Positions 39,377 through 49,665 of a stretch of 51,574 nt of DNA are shown piece after piece (positions within the stretch are counted from its first letter, which is position 1; each line of letters opens with the position of its first letter). Origin of the DNA: Dehalococcoidia bacterium (lineage in GTDB: Bacteria > Chloroflexota > Dehalococcoidia > UBA2979); contig JAQWMB010000007.1 in NCBI GenBank assembly GCA_029246995.1, forward strand, positions 1 through 51,574, written 5' to 3'. Both the position numbers and the translations under genes were made by a program. Below the pieces are notes generated by a model, which saw only the letters and a list, made by a program, of their open reading frames with translations, made no database searches and was not told the DNA's origin.

Positions 39377-40561
39377 TTAGCCCTCCTGGTTTAATCCTAA
39401 ATCTTTTTCAATGCTAAAACTTAATCTAGACATACCAAAAGATACAATCCAAAACAATAACCCTATAAACATATAAATTTCGTTATACTGTCCAATAAAT
39501 TCAAATTGTGCCAATGCTGATTTTCCTGATCCTAATAATTCTCTGAATGCTAATCCTGCAGCTAATATTAAAGTAGTATCTTTCCATAAAGCAATGAATT
39601 GGCTTACTAATGCAGGTATAACTGCTCGAATAGCTTGAGGCAAAACAATTAATGAAGTGGTTTGGTATCCATTCATACCAAGTGCCTTCGATGCTTCAAT
39701 TTGTCCAATAGCTACAGATTGAAGTCCACCACGAATGATTTCTGCTATATAAGCTGCAGTAAAAGCTGACAAAACAATCATAACTCTCAAAGCTATATCG
39801 ACTTTATTTGCAAAGATATCAGGTAATAAATCAGGAATTACCAAATAAGCAAAAAATAACCAAGCTACTAACGGTGCTGCTCTAATGACTTCAATATAAA
39901 ACGTACAAGAATATCTCACTACGGGTAATGAACTTGCTCGACCTATTGCAAATATAAGTCCAAAAATAAATCCAAAAATAATGCCTACCCAAGCAAGCAT
40001 AATATTTAAAAAATATCCTCCCCATTTAGTAGTTTCTACGCCTCCAAAAATTTTAAGAAAAACTACAATTAAAGGCAAGGTAATTGCCCAACCTAAAATA
40101 TTTAAAGTATTTTGGTTCAATTTAAAAATACGGTTTGCTGGTAAATTATAACCAATAAATAAACAAACAAGACTAAGTGCCAATAAAAATGTAATCATTA
40201 TATTGTTTACTGGATTAATGAGAAAAAGGATAAATAAGATCAGGGGAGAAATATTAAATAAATGCTTAGTTTGAAATCTACTTATATTTTTGTAAGTAAT
40301 GCCAGACATGAAGGCTACCCAAAAAATAGAAATCCATATCCTCCACTCAGCTTCTTTAGGAAAAGGCCCTAACAAAAGCAACCTAAGATTTACATCAACA
40401 ACTTTCCAATCAGCAGAAATAAAAACAAAAATTGATAATGACCATACAAAATAAATAGTAAGACTCATAGCGCAAAAAGAGAGTAAAATATTTAACTTAG
40501 AAGAGAATAAATTTTTAATTAACCAACTATTCGAGCGAACTATAAAACTGTTCATTATCAA
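39377..40561 (-). CDS. aapM: Amino-acid ABC transporter permease (AapM-like)
   Basis: HisM-type EIIRGGLQSVAIGQIEASKALGMNGYQTTSLIVLPQAIRAVIPALVSQFI. Confidence 0.88.
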   Translation of the reverse strand: MIMNSFIVRSNSWLIKNLFSSKLNILLSFCAMSLTIYFVWSLSIFVFISADWKVVDVNLRLLLLGPFPKEAEWRIWISIFWVAFMSGITYKNISRFQTKHLFNISPLILFILFLINPVNNIMITFLLALSLVCLFIGYNLPANRIFKLNQNTLNILGWAITLPLIVVFLKIFGGVETTKWGGYFLNIMLAWVGIIFGFIFGLIFAIGRASSLPVVRYSCTFYIEVIRAAPLVAWLFFAYLVIPDLLPDIFANKVDIALRVMIVLSAFTAAYIAEIIRGGLQSVAIGQIEASKALGMNGYQTTSLIVLPQAIRAVIPALVSQFIALWKDTTLILAAGLAFRELLGSGKSALAQFEFIGQYNEIYMFIGLLFWIVSFGMSRLSFSIEKDLGLNQEG

Positions 40562-41595
40562 TTCCCTACTAATGCAACTTTTTTATTGAAGTAATTCATA
40601 ATAATTGAAATCAAAAAACTCATTGATTGGTAAGTGAGTATGATTACTATAAACATTGGTATCGCATGACCAGCTTTATTCATAATGATTCCACTAACTA
40701 GAAAAAGATCAGAATAACCAATAACAACTGCTAAACTTGAATTCTTCGTTAGATTAAGATACTGATTCGTTACAGGTGGAATAATAATTCTTAGTGCTTG
40801 AGGTAATATGATTAGCCTAAGGATTTGAAAGCTGTTTAGACCTAATGCTTGAGCAGCTTCAGTTTGTCCTTTAGGCAATGCTTGTATCGCACCTCTAACA
40901 ATTTCTGCAATAAAAGATGCCGTATAAATTACTAGACCTAAAAGAATTGCTAAAAATTCTGTTGAAATAACAAAACCAGAAGTATAACTAACAACATTAT
41001 TTGTTGATGTAGTAACAACTGGCCTGATAATATCAATTATTACACCGCCTTCAAAGAATAATATTTCCGGCAAAGCAGTGCCTCTATTTGAAATTAATAC
41101 TATATCAAATATATTTATATATTCCTTAATAGTTGGTAGCGCAAGAGTAAATGACCACCAAAAAATAATCTGTAATAATAATGGAATATTTCTTATAACC
41201 TCCACATATGCAGTAGCAATCTTTCTTACTAGCCAATTACTTGATAGCCTTGCGACACCTACAAGAACTCCAAGCAATGTGGATAAAGCAATACCAACTA
41301 TAACTAAACGAATTGTATTAAAGACTCCAGTCAAATAAGCATTAATCCGTGTATTTGTTGGTGAATAATCAGTTAACCATTGATTAGCAAGCGCAAATCC
41401 TGCTTCATTTGTTAAAAAATCAAAACCAAGTTCAAGTTTTGAAGCTTTAACAAATAAATAAATGCTAATTAATCCAAGCAAAATAAGATAAATGCCTTGT
41501 AGAGTATAGTTTCTTCTCTTATTTGTTCTAAAAAAGAAATCTTTGATCACAAAATACCTTAATAGTAATGTAGAAACAATAATAATAATGGCCAC
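40558..41595 (-). CDS. aapQ: Amino-acid ABC transporter permease (AapQ-like)
   Basis: EIVRGAIQALPKGQTEAAQALGLNSFQILRLIILPQALRIIIPPVTNQYLNLTKNSSLAVVIGYSDL. Confidence 0.88.
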   Translation of the reverse strand: MAIIIIVSTLLLRYFVIKDFFFRTNKRRNYTLQGIYLILLGLISIYLFVKASKLELGFDFLTNEAGFALANQWLTDYSPTNTRINAYLTGVFNTIRLVIVGIALSTLLGVLVGVARLSSNWLVRKIATAYVEVIRNIPLLLQIIFWWSFTLALPTIKEYINIFDIVLISNRGTALPEILFFEGGVIIDIIRPVVTTSTNNVVSYTSGFVISTEFLAILLGLVIYTASFIAEIVRGAIQALPKGQTEAAQALGLNSFQILRLIILPQALRIIIPPVTNQYLNLTKNSSLAVVIGYSDLFLVSGIIMNKAGHAIPMFIVIILTYQSMSFLISIIMNYFNKKVALVGN

Positions 41596-41656
41596 ATAAT
41601 TACATAGAAACTATATAACAATATGACCATTATTCATAAATTAAGAAAGCAGAAAA

Positions 41657-42718
41657 TTACCTCATTGGTGGTGCATAAATTAATCCACCATTTTTCCATG
41701 AAGCATTTAAGCTACCTTCTCGAGCAAGACCAATTGGTTCAATAGTTCTAGCATATATTTCACCAAAATTACCAACTTGTGATATCACATCTTGCATAAA
41801 AGTGATTGAAATACCTAAATTGAATTCAGTTGGCTCTGCACCTGCTCCTAATAATCGAGCAACGTCCTTATTTTTAGGACTTGCTGCCTGTGCAGCAACA
41901 TTAGAGCTATCAACGCCAAATTCTTCTGCTAAAATTGTACCAAGTACAACCCAGTCAACAATTTGTGACCATAATGGATCATCTTCTCTTGTTACTGGAC
42001 CTAATGGTTCTTTAGATAGTGTATCAGGAAGAATCCTCAAAGCTGCGGAACCACCACCATCAGCAGGATAAGCACTTCTTTGACCAGCAAGGTTAGATTT
42101 ATCACCTGTCCAGCCATCACATCTATCTTGTAAGAATGCTGCTTGTGACTCAGCGTCATTTTCCACTGCTAATGCAGTATATGACAAGCCCCTGTCAGCA
42201 AAGAAATCTTCCAAATTCTGCTCAGTAGTTGTCCCAGTTGTTACACAAATAGTACCACCATTCAAATCAGCAGTTTTTTGGAATGATGAAGCAGCCTTCA
42301 CCATCATGCCTTGACCATCATAAAACGTAGTATGAGCAAATGTTGTTTTTAAATTAATATCTCTACTCGCAGTCCAAGTAGTTGTTCTAATAAGAACATC
42401 TATCTCTTTCGCAGCAAGAATATCAAAACGTGCTTTTGCTGATGCAGGAACAAATTTAACTTTAGAAGCATCACCTAATACTGCTGCAGCAATAGCCTTA
42501 CAATATTCTACGTCGTTACCTTCCATAACTCCATCTGGATTCATATAACCGAATCCAGGTTGGCTATCTTTAACTCCACAGTTTAAGACACCACGATCAG
42601 TAACTTCTTTAAGAGTAGCACTTCCTGTAGAACTAGTATCATCACTAGAACATGCAGCAAGAGCAATTCCAAGGACAGCAAATGAAGCAAGCGCTGCCCT
42701 AAATAACTTAGATCCCAT
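41657..42718 (-). CDS. aapJ: General L-amino-acid-binding protein (AapJ-like), apparent lipoprotein
   Basis: TLKEVTDRGVLNCGVKDSQPGFGYMNPDGVMEGNDVEYCKAIAAAVLGD; lipobox ALAAC. Confidence 0.92.
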   Translation of the reverse strand: MGSKLFRAALASFAVLGIALAACSSDDTSSTGSATLKEVTDRGVLNCGVKDSQPGFGYMNPDGVMEGNDVEYCKAIAAAVLGDASKVKFVPASAKARFDILAAKEIDVLIRTTTWTASRDINLKTTFAHTTFYDGQGMMVKAASSFQKTADLNGGTICVTTGTTTEQNLEDFFADRGLSYTALAVENDAESQAAFLQDRCDGWTGDKSNLAGQRSAYPADGGGSAALRILPDTLSKEPLGPVTREDDPLWSQIVDWVVLGTILAEEFGVDSSNVAAQAASPKNKDVARLLGAGAEPTEFNLGISITFMQDVISQVGNFGEIYARTIEPIGLAREGSLNASWKNGGLIYAPPMR

Positions 42719-42868
42719 AAGAATCTCCTCTCTCGTTATCTAGGAGAATTGATCAGTATATAAATAAATTTATTCTTTGAAATCCCCCAGGAAAATTATT
42801 TTACCATTAATTAAAACGTTTAATCTATGAATCAATAGATTAATCGAGACAAATCTGACAAATAAGTG

Positions 42869-44899
42869 TTACTGAAATATAGCTCTGACTTGAGATGCAG
42901 TCATACCAGCACTTGTTGCTTCATCATACATCATAGAAATAATTCTTTTATCTAAAGTTGTAAAAAAATCATTCGACCCCTGAAGTTGATAGAAAACACT
43001 TTCACTATATTTGTAAGAATCATTTAATAGACCAAGTCCTTGAGTCATTTCTTCTTGAAGAATATTCCTGATTTCTTGATATCTAATCGATCCTGATGCA
43101 TCATTAATTACTAATGCTCTGGAATAAAAAATATCTTCAGCTTCAGGCTTATTCCAAACAGTGGCTAAGCCACGAAAGTTAATATTATCAACAAAAAAGT
43201 ATGGACTAATACTAGAAAGAATACTCCTTGATCCAATATAAACATTATAGTTTGGGTTCCTGGAGTCGGCTGATATATTAATGGATGGAGTGAGAGAATT
43301 TAATTCATTAACAATTTTTAAAAAAGCATCATAAAGTTGTTCATCATACTCACCTTCCAAATGGATCCTTACATCTTGTTCCCACTTGAGAAGTTTTTCT
43401 GCATCTTTAGAAAATTCTCTTCCATATGCTATTTCAATAAAATAATCGATTTCTTCCTGAGTGTAAGAAGAATACTTTGTTTCCTCAAAGCTACTAATTT
43501 GATTTTGACCATATTTATTAGTGACTTCCATATTTGCTAGTTTTTGATTAGGTTTTTGTAAAACATTGATTAAGTCTAAAATATTCATTTTTGATTTGAT
43601 GATAGGATGATAGAATAAAGCAATAGCATCAAGGTCAATCGGTAAAAAATCTTCCATTAGATTTATAGAATGAAAAAGACTCATCGTATATCTGAAAGTA
43701 GAACCTTCCATTCCAAGTCCATTAATGATTCCTCGCTTAATATTATGATTCCAATATCTAATACAATTTTGATCAGTATTCAAATATAAATTAAACTTTG
43801 CAATATCACCTGATTGATTATAAATTAATCTTTGAAAACTGCTACACCTATTTCCTTCAGCCCCATTATTAATTAAATATTGTTGATCACCAGAAAAAAT
43901 ATTAAAATTTGCTTCCATTAAATTATTTTGTAAGATTTTTATTTCAAATGTATTAATAACTTTTCGTAAATCAATAACAGTTTGACTAATAAATTTTCTT
44001 TGTTCAAGATTGGATCCATTAATTGCAATGAATATATCATCATTCCATTTCATTACATTAGGGACATCAAGAGCGCTATTTTGCATACTTGCTTGAAGTT
44101 CTAATAAAGAATTAAATTCTATATTAGTAAACGCAACATCTAACATGAGAGCCAAGGTTGTAGGAGTAAAATTGGGAGTAGATATAGGATTTAAATCAGA
44201 AACACTGGTAGCTAATTTATCTTTTTCAAAATTAACTTCTGGAGCTTGAGGTACTTTTTTGGATATAGAAGTAATAGATTTTTGATTATTAGCTTTTAAA
44301 CTAGATAAATCAAAACGAGAGATAGTGTTTGCATTATGAAAAGAATCAGTAGATAACAATGATAAGCAATCTTCATTATTATCTTTAATTACTATAATCG
44401 TATTTTGAGTATAATTAATGACATACTGAGAACCAAAAGGAAGAATGTTTGTATCATTTTTTTCTGTAATTAAAGGGATTTCTTGCATATTTTCATCTAA
44501 ACCATATATAAAAAAATCTTGATCTGCAAACTGTGCATCTAAAAGAATCGAACCTATTAAATCAAAACGAAAATATTTTATAGGCAAACTATCACATTTG
44601 CTTCCTTCTATATTCCTTTGAAATAGCTTCGAATCATTATTGGATATAGATGGCTGAGGATTATCAGATTGAGAATTTGTTTCTATAACCTCTTTTGAAT
44701 TCTCAGGTTTTTCTGAATACACAGATATTACTTGTTTATTAGAAATACCATTCATTAAATTAGATTTTGGAAAAGCGCCTTCATCATTGGTATCAAAAAA
44801 AAATAAAGATATAATCGCAAATGAACCGACAAAAAGAATAATAGAAACAAAAAAACCAATTAAAATAATTCGTTTACGATTTTCATTTATTTGAAGCAT
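42869..44899 (-). CDS. Membrane-anchored protein with two DUF2927-like regions
   Basis: N-terminal TM; EEMTQGLGLLNDSYKYSESVFYQLQGSNDFFTTLDKRIISMMYDEATSAGMTASQVRAIF and the similar IKRGIINGLGMEGSTFRYTMSLFHSINLMEDFLPIDLDAIALFYHPII. Confidence 0.55.
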   Translation of the reverse strand: MLQINENRKRIILIGFFVSIILFVGSFAIISLFFFDTNDEGAFPKSNLMNGISNKQVISVYSEKPENSKEVIETNSQSDNPQPSISNNDSKLFQRNIEGSKCDSLPIKYFRFDLIGSILLDAQFADQDFFIYGLDENMQEIPLITEKNDTNILPFGSQYVINYTQNTIIVIKDNNEDCLSLLSTDSFHNANTISRFDLSSLKANNQKSITSISKKVPQAPEVNFEKDKLATSVSDLNPISTPNFTPTTLALMLDVAFTNIEFNSLLELQASMQNSALDVPNVMKWNDDIFIAINGSNLEQRKFISQTVIDLRKVINTFEIKILQNNLMEANFNIFSGDQQYLINNGAEGNRCSSFQRLIYNQSGDIAKFNLYLNTDQNCIRYWNHNIKRGIINGLGMEGSTFRYTMSLFHSINLMEDFLPIDLDAIALFYHPIIKSKMNILDLINVLQKPNQKLANMEVTNKYGQNQISSFEETKYSSYTQEEIDYFIEIAYGREFSKDAEKLLKWEQDVRIHLEGEYDEQLYDAFLKIVNELNSLTPSINISADSRNPNYNVYIGSRSILSSISPYFFVDNINFRGLATVWNKPEAEDIFYSRALVINDASGSIRYQEIRNILQEEMTQGLGLLNDSYKYSESVFYQLQGSNDFFTTLDKRIISMMYDEATSAGMTASQVRAIFQ

Positions 44900-44923
44900 A
44901 AACTTACCAATTACAAAACAAAT

Positions 44924-47773
44924 TTATGAAACTAAAGATTCGATCGGCGGGCAACTACAAAATAAATTTTTATCACCAAATGCATTATTAATTCTACTAA
45001 CTGGAGCCCAATATTTATTACTACGAATAGATGCCAATGGAAACGCAGCTTCTTCTCTTGAATAGCAATGTTTCCATTCTAAAGCAAGAGCCATTTCAGC
45101 TGTATGTGGAGCATGAATGATAGGGTTGTCATCAATAAGCCAAGTCCCATCTACTATTTTCTTTATTTCATTTGAAATGTTAATCATTGCATCACAAAAT
45201 CTATCAATTTCTGTCTTGCTTTCAGATTCGGTAGGTTCAATCATAAAGGTATTAGTAACAGGCCATGACATTGTAGGCGCATGAAATCCATAATCGATCA
45301 GACGTTTTGCAATATCTTCAGCATTTACAGATGAGCTTTCTTGAAAAACTCTTAGATCAACAATACATTCATGTGCAACCAATTCATTAAGCCCCTTATA
45401 CAGAATTTTAAAATGAGGTTCAAGCTTTTTGGCTATATAGTTTGCATTCAAAATTGCAATTTTAGTTGCTAATTGTAATTTTTTATAACCCATCATTTTC
45501 ATATAAACCCAGGATATAACTAATATACTTGCGGAACCCCAAGGCGCTGCAGCTACAGGGCCAATTCCAGAATCAGGACCAGCATGCTTAATAACAGGAT
45601 GATTCGGTAACAAATGTGATAATTCTTTTACTACACCGATTGGACCAACTCCAGGACCACCTCCACCGTGAGGTATAGAAAAAGTTTTATGTAAATTAAA
45701 ATGAGCAACATCAGGTCCAATATTACCAGGCTTACAAATACCGACTAACGCATTTAGATTGGCTCCATCCATATATACTAAACCACCATTATTATGAATA
45801 ATCTCACATATTTCTTTAATTGTGCTTTCAAAAACACCATGAGTTGAAGGATATGTGATCATTAAGCATGCTAAATTATTTTTATACTCCTCTGCTTTTT
45901 GAGAAAGATCATCAATATCAATATTGCCATCTTGATCGCAAGCGACAATCACAACATCAAGACCTGCCATTTTTGCACTTGCTGGATTTGTGCCATGAGC
46001 AGAGGATGGTATTAAGCAAACCTTTCTATTTAATGAATTATTTTCATGATGCCATTTATTAATAACTAATAAACCGGCATATTCACCTTGAGATCCTGCA
46101 TTGGGTTGAAAAGAAACAGAATCAAAGCCAGTTAATTCTGTGAGCATTTCAGAAAGATCGCCAATGACTTCTTGATATCCAACAGATTGATGCGTTGGAG
46201 CAAATGGATGTAAGTTAGCAAATTCAGGCCAAGATATTGGTATCATAGATGAAGCTGAATTCAGCTTCATCGTACAAGATCCAAGAGCAATCATTGATTG
46301 ATCAAGAGCAATATCTTTCTTTTTTAACCTATTAAGATATCGCATCATTTCAGTTTCTGAGTGATACTTGTGAAATGTAGGATGATCTAAAAATTTTGTT
46401 TCCCTAGTCAATGATTTATCAAAATAATAATCTTGGTTAATAAATTTATCCATGACAATATCTACAGATTGTTCTGAAAAAATTTCGATCAATAAATTAA
46501 CATCTTGAATATTAGTAGTTTCATCTAATGATACACCAATTTGTAAATCATTAATTTTTCTAAGATTAACTTCATGCTCTTCAGCTCTATGCATAATAAT
46601 ATCAGTCTTATCATTTGTAAAAATTGTTAAAGTGTCAAAAAAGTTTTCATTTATAATTTGATAACCATGCTTAGATAGATTTTTCATTGTTAAATAAGTC
46701 ATAAAATTCACTTTTTTAGCGATTCTATTTAATCCTTTAGGGCCATGATATACAGCGTAAAAGCCAGCAATGACAGCTAGTAAAACTTGAGCAGTGCAAA
46801 TATTACTTGTTGCTTTTTCTCTTCTAATATGTTGCTCTCTAGTTTGTAATGCCAACCTTAAGGCAGGCTTACCTAATTCATCAACAGATAAGCCTACTAA
46901 TCTTCCAGGTAGAAGTCTTTTGAATTCTTGTCTTGTAGAAATAAAAGCTGCATGAGGCCCACCATATCCTAAAGGGACACCAAACCTTTGCGCACTACCA
47001 AAAGCAATATCTGCATCCATTTCTCCAGGGGTTTTTAACATAACAAGACTCAGTATATCTACACTCATTGAGACTAAGGCGTTACTTTCATGGACTTTAT
47101 TAATAAAATCTGAAAAATCATGAATTCTTCCAAGAGTATCGGGATTCTGTACAATCGCACCAAAAAAAACATCACCATTAAAATCATTGAGATCGCCAAT
47201 GACAAGATCCAGGCCTAAAGATTTTGCACGCACTTCTACAACAGCAATCGTCTGAGGATGACAATATTTAGAAATTAACAATGCATTCCTATCATTTTTA
47301 TCAGATCGATACATAATTTGCATAGCTTCAGCTGCCGCAGTTGCTTCATCTAAAAGAGAGGCATTGGCAATGTCTAGATCTGTCAAATCAACAATTAAAT
47401 GCTGAAAGTTAAGTAGTGCCTCTAATCTACCCTGAGATATTTCAGGTTGATATGGAGTGTAAGCTGTATACCATCCAGGATCTTCTAAAACATTCCTTTT
47501 AATAACTGCCGGTAGAATTGAATCATTATAGCCCATACCTATATAATTTTTGAAAATTTTATTCTTTGACGCAATTTCTTTGAGCACTGTATGCACTTCA
47601 TATTCTGAAAAAAATTTATCATCATATTCTTGCTGATCATAAATTGCACTTGGTAATGCATCCTTAATAAGATCATCTATTTCTTCATATCCTAAGTAAT
47701 TAAGCATATCATCAATTTCTAATTGATTAGATCCTATATGCCTATCTGAGAAAAGCTCTTCTAATTGATTCAA
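44924..47773 (-). CDS. gcvP: Glycine dehydrogenase (decarboxylating), full-length P-protein
   Basis: SDRHIG; GYNDSILPAVIKRNVLEDPGWYTAYTPYQPEISQGRLE; DGANLNALVGICKPGNIGPDVAHFNLHKTFSIPHGGGGPG. Confidence 0.97.
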   Translation of the reverse strand: MNQLEELFSDRHIGSNQLEIDDMLNYLGYEEIDDLIKDALPSAIYDQQEYDDKFFSEYEVHTVLKEIASKNKIFKNYIGMGYNDSILPAVIKRNVLEDPGWYTAYTPYQPEISQGRLEALLNFQHLIVDLTDLDIANASLLDEATAAAEAMQIMYRSDKNDRNALLISKYCHPQTIAVVEVRAKSLGLDLVIGDLNDFNGDVFFGAIVQNPDTLGRIHDFSDFINKVHESNALVSMSVDILSLVMLKTPGEMDADIAFGSAQRFGVPLGYGGPHAAFISTRQEFKRLLPGRLVGLSVDELGKPALRLALQTREQHIRREKATSNICTAQVLLAVIAGFYAVYHGPKGLNRIAKKVNFMTYLTMKNLSKHGYQIINENFFDTLTIFTNDKTDIIMHRAEEHEVNLRKINDLQIGVSLDETTNIQDVNLLIEIFSEQSVDIVMDKFINQDYYFDKSLTRETKFLDHPTFHKYHSETEMMRYLNRLKKKDIALDQSMIALGSCTMKLNSASSMIPISWPEFANLHPFAPTHQSVGYQEVIGDLSEMLTELTGFDSVSFQPNAGSQGEYAGLLVINKWHHENNSLNRKVCLIPSSAHGTNPASAKMAGLDVVIVACDQDGNIDIDDLSQKAEEYKNNLACLMITYPSTHGVFESTIKEICEIIHNNGGLVYMDGANLNALVGICKPGNIGPDVAHFNLHKTFSIPHGGGGPGVGPIGVVKELSHLLPNHPVIKHAGPDSGIGPVAAAPWGSASILVISWVYMKMMGYKKLQLATKIAILNANYIAKKLEPHFKILYKGLNELVAHECIVDLRVFQESSSVNAEDIAKRLIDYGFHAPTMSWPVTNTFMIEPTESESKTEIDRFCDAMINISNEIKKIVDGTWLIDDNPIIHAPHTAEMALALEWKHCYSREEAAFPLASIRSNKYWAPVSRINNAFGDKNLFCSCPPIESLVS

Positions 47774-47789
47774 AACTACCCTCTTAAAT

Positions 47790-48158
47790 TTAATTCTTCG
47801 AATTTATATATGATTGATAACTATCTTCATCCATTAAATCATTTACTGCATCTATTGAAATCAATGCTAGTTTAAAAATCCAACCTGCTTCATAAGGCTG
47901 CTCATTTATTAATTGTGGAGAATCTAAAAGTATTGAATTTACTTCAATAATTTCTCCGGAAACTGGAGCATATATTTCGCTAGCTGCTTTAACAGACTCA
48001 ATAACTGCAATTTCATCACCAACTTTAAAATTATCTCCAATATTAGGGAGATCAACAAAAACAATTTCGCCAAGTTCAAGTTGTGCAAAATTGGTAATAC
48101 CAACTTTTGCATCACTTCCCTCTAATTTTACCCATTCATGTTCTTTAGAAAATCTCAT
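47790..48158 (-). CDS. gcvH: Glycine cleavage system H protein
   Basis: RFSKEHEWVKLEGSDAKVGITNFAQLELGEIVFVDLP; IESVKAASEIYAPVSGEIIEVN. Confidence 0.96.
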   Translation of the reverse strand: MRFSKEHEWVKLEGSDAKVGITNFAQLELGEIVFVDLPNIGDNFKVGDEIAVIESVKAASEIYAPVSGEIIEVNSILLDSPQLINEQPYEAGWIFKLALISIDAVNDLMDEDSYQSYINSKN

Positions 48159-48161
48159 TTA

Positions 48162-49277
48162 TTAGCTTGCTTTCTTATTTGTTTTTATATATTTATGTGA
48201 AATAAATGGCAGAGAGACCACTTTACCTGGACGACTTTTACCTCTAATATCAAAATAAATTTCATTACCTAAATGAGCATGATTATACTCAACAAAAGCT
48301 AAGGCGATTGACTTTTGTAAAATTGGGCTGAAACATCCACTAGACACTATGCCAATTTTTTTTCCAGATACATCATTAATAACAGTGTCTTTTCTTGGTA
48401 TAAATTTTTCATCAGAAGTAACACCTATTTTTGTTACATTAGGTTCATTTAATAGTTCATTAAAAATAATCTCTGAACCAGGAAATCGATTCGAAGAATG
48501 TCTCGTAATTAACCATGAAAGCTTTGCTTTCACAGGAGTAATAGTTGCAGATAATTCATTACCATATAAACAAAGACCTGCCTCAATTCTTAGAGAATCC
48601 CTCGCTCCGAGACCTGCTAATTTTACATCATCAAAAGCTAATAATTGACTAACGAAATTTAAAACAGCATGATTAGGTAAACTAATTTCAAAACCATCTT
48701 CACCAGTGTAGCCTGACCTAGAAATAAAAAAATCTTGATTATTGAAACTAATCGGCAACCCGTTCATAAAAACTAGTTTTTCGTGACCTTTGAAAATCTT
48801 TGACAGAATCTTCTCACTCATAGGACCTTGCAAAGCAATTAAAGAATATTCTTCTAATAAATTAATACTTACATCAATCATTGACTTCTTCAAATAATCT
48901 ACAACCTTTGACTTATTTATGGCATTTACAATCAATCTCAAAGAATTATTTCTTTTTGTAATAATCAGATCGTCAATAACTCCACCATATTGATTAGTTA
49001 ATACAGAATAAACTGAGCGATTCTCAGCTAAATTATTAATATCAGTAGGAATTAAAGCTTCAAATTGCTTAACCACATCCATTCCACTCAAATCAATTTG
49101 TCCCATATGCGAAACATCAAATAGCGAACATTTCTGACGAGTATGAATGTGTTCATTAAGAATCCCAGGGGCATAATGCAGCGGCATTTGAAACCCAGAA
49201 AATTCTACGAAATTAGCTTCATATTGCTGATGCAATGAGAATAATGCTGTTGCGTCATTTTTGTTTTTCAATGGCAT
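48162..49277 (-). CDS. gcvT: Glycine cleavage system aminomethyltransferase (T protein)
   Basis: LFDVSHMGQIDLSG; ISRSGYTGEDGFEI; LGARDSLRIEAGLCLYG. Start proposed at ATG 49277 because the track start overlaps the likely -10 element. Confidence 0.93.
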   Translation of the reverse strand: MPLKNKNDATALFSLHQQYEANFVEFSGFQMPLHYAPGILNEHIHTRQKCSLFDVSHMGQIDLSGMDVVKQFEALIPTDINNLAENRSVYSVLTNQYGGVIDDLIITKRNNSLRLIVNAINKSKVVDYLKKSMIDVSINLLEEYSLIALQGPMSEKILSKIFKGHEKLVFMNGLPISFNNQDFFISRSGYTGEDGFEISLPNHAVLNFVSQLLAFDDVKLAGLGARDSLRIEAGLCLYGNELSATITPVKAKLSWLITRHSSNRFPGSEIIFNELLNEPNVTKIGVTSDEKFIPRKDTVINDVSGKKIGIVSSGCFSPILQKSIALAFVEYNHAHLGNEIYFDIRGKSRPGKVVSLPFISHKYIKTNKKAS

Positions 49278-49283
49278 ATAATC

Positions 49284-49312
49284 GTTATACTGAATTACAT
49301 GCAATACTTCAA
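49284..49312 (-). promoter_or_regulatory. Candidate gcvTHP promoter (TTGAAG-17-TATAAC)
   Basis: Minus strand -35 at 49312-49307, 17-nt spacer, -10 at 49289-49284, 6 nt before ATG 49277; suggests a leaderless mRNA. Confidence 0.45.
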
Positions 49313-49371
49313 GGAAATTAAAAAAATCTAAATGATAATAATTATGAAACCAACAGTTTTTAAATTAATAG

Positions 49372-49653
49372 TCAACAAGCACCACCAGCAACAGCTGGTA
49401 CAATTGAAATTTCATCATTATCTTTAAGCTGAGTACTAAGTTCATCTAAAAATCTTACATCTTCTCCATTGACATATATGTTAACAAATCTACGAATAGT
49501 GCCATCTTCTTCACAAATACGTTCTTGCATACCAGGAAAATCTTGTTCAAGAGTCTCTATGACTTCTTTAACATTAGATGCAGTAATTTCAACTAAATCT
49601 TTATTAGATGTTAAAGAACGCAAAGGTGTCGGTATTTTTACTTTTATTGCCAT
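49372..49653 (-). CDS. ThiS/MoaD-family sulfur-carrier-like protein (CysO-like) with masked C-terminus
   Basis: 93 aa; RRFVNIYVNGEDVRFLDELSTQLKDNDEISIVPAVAGGAC* closely resembles the CysO-type C-terminal region, with two residues after GG. Confidence 0.88.
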   Translation of the reverse strand: MAIKVKIPTPLRSLTSNKDLVEITASNVKEVIETLEQDFPGMQERICEEDGTIRRFVNIYVNGEDVRFLDELSTQLKDNDEISIVPAVAGGAC

Positions 49654-49665
49654 AATTACCCTTAA

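Noticed and set aside
49305-49371. Glycine riboswitch upstream of gcvT
   Set aside because: The intergenic space is too short and AT-rich, with no glycine-aptamer motifs; a simple promoter with leaderless start fits better.
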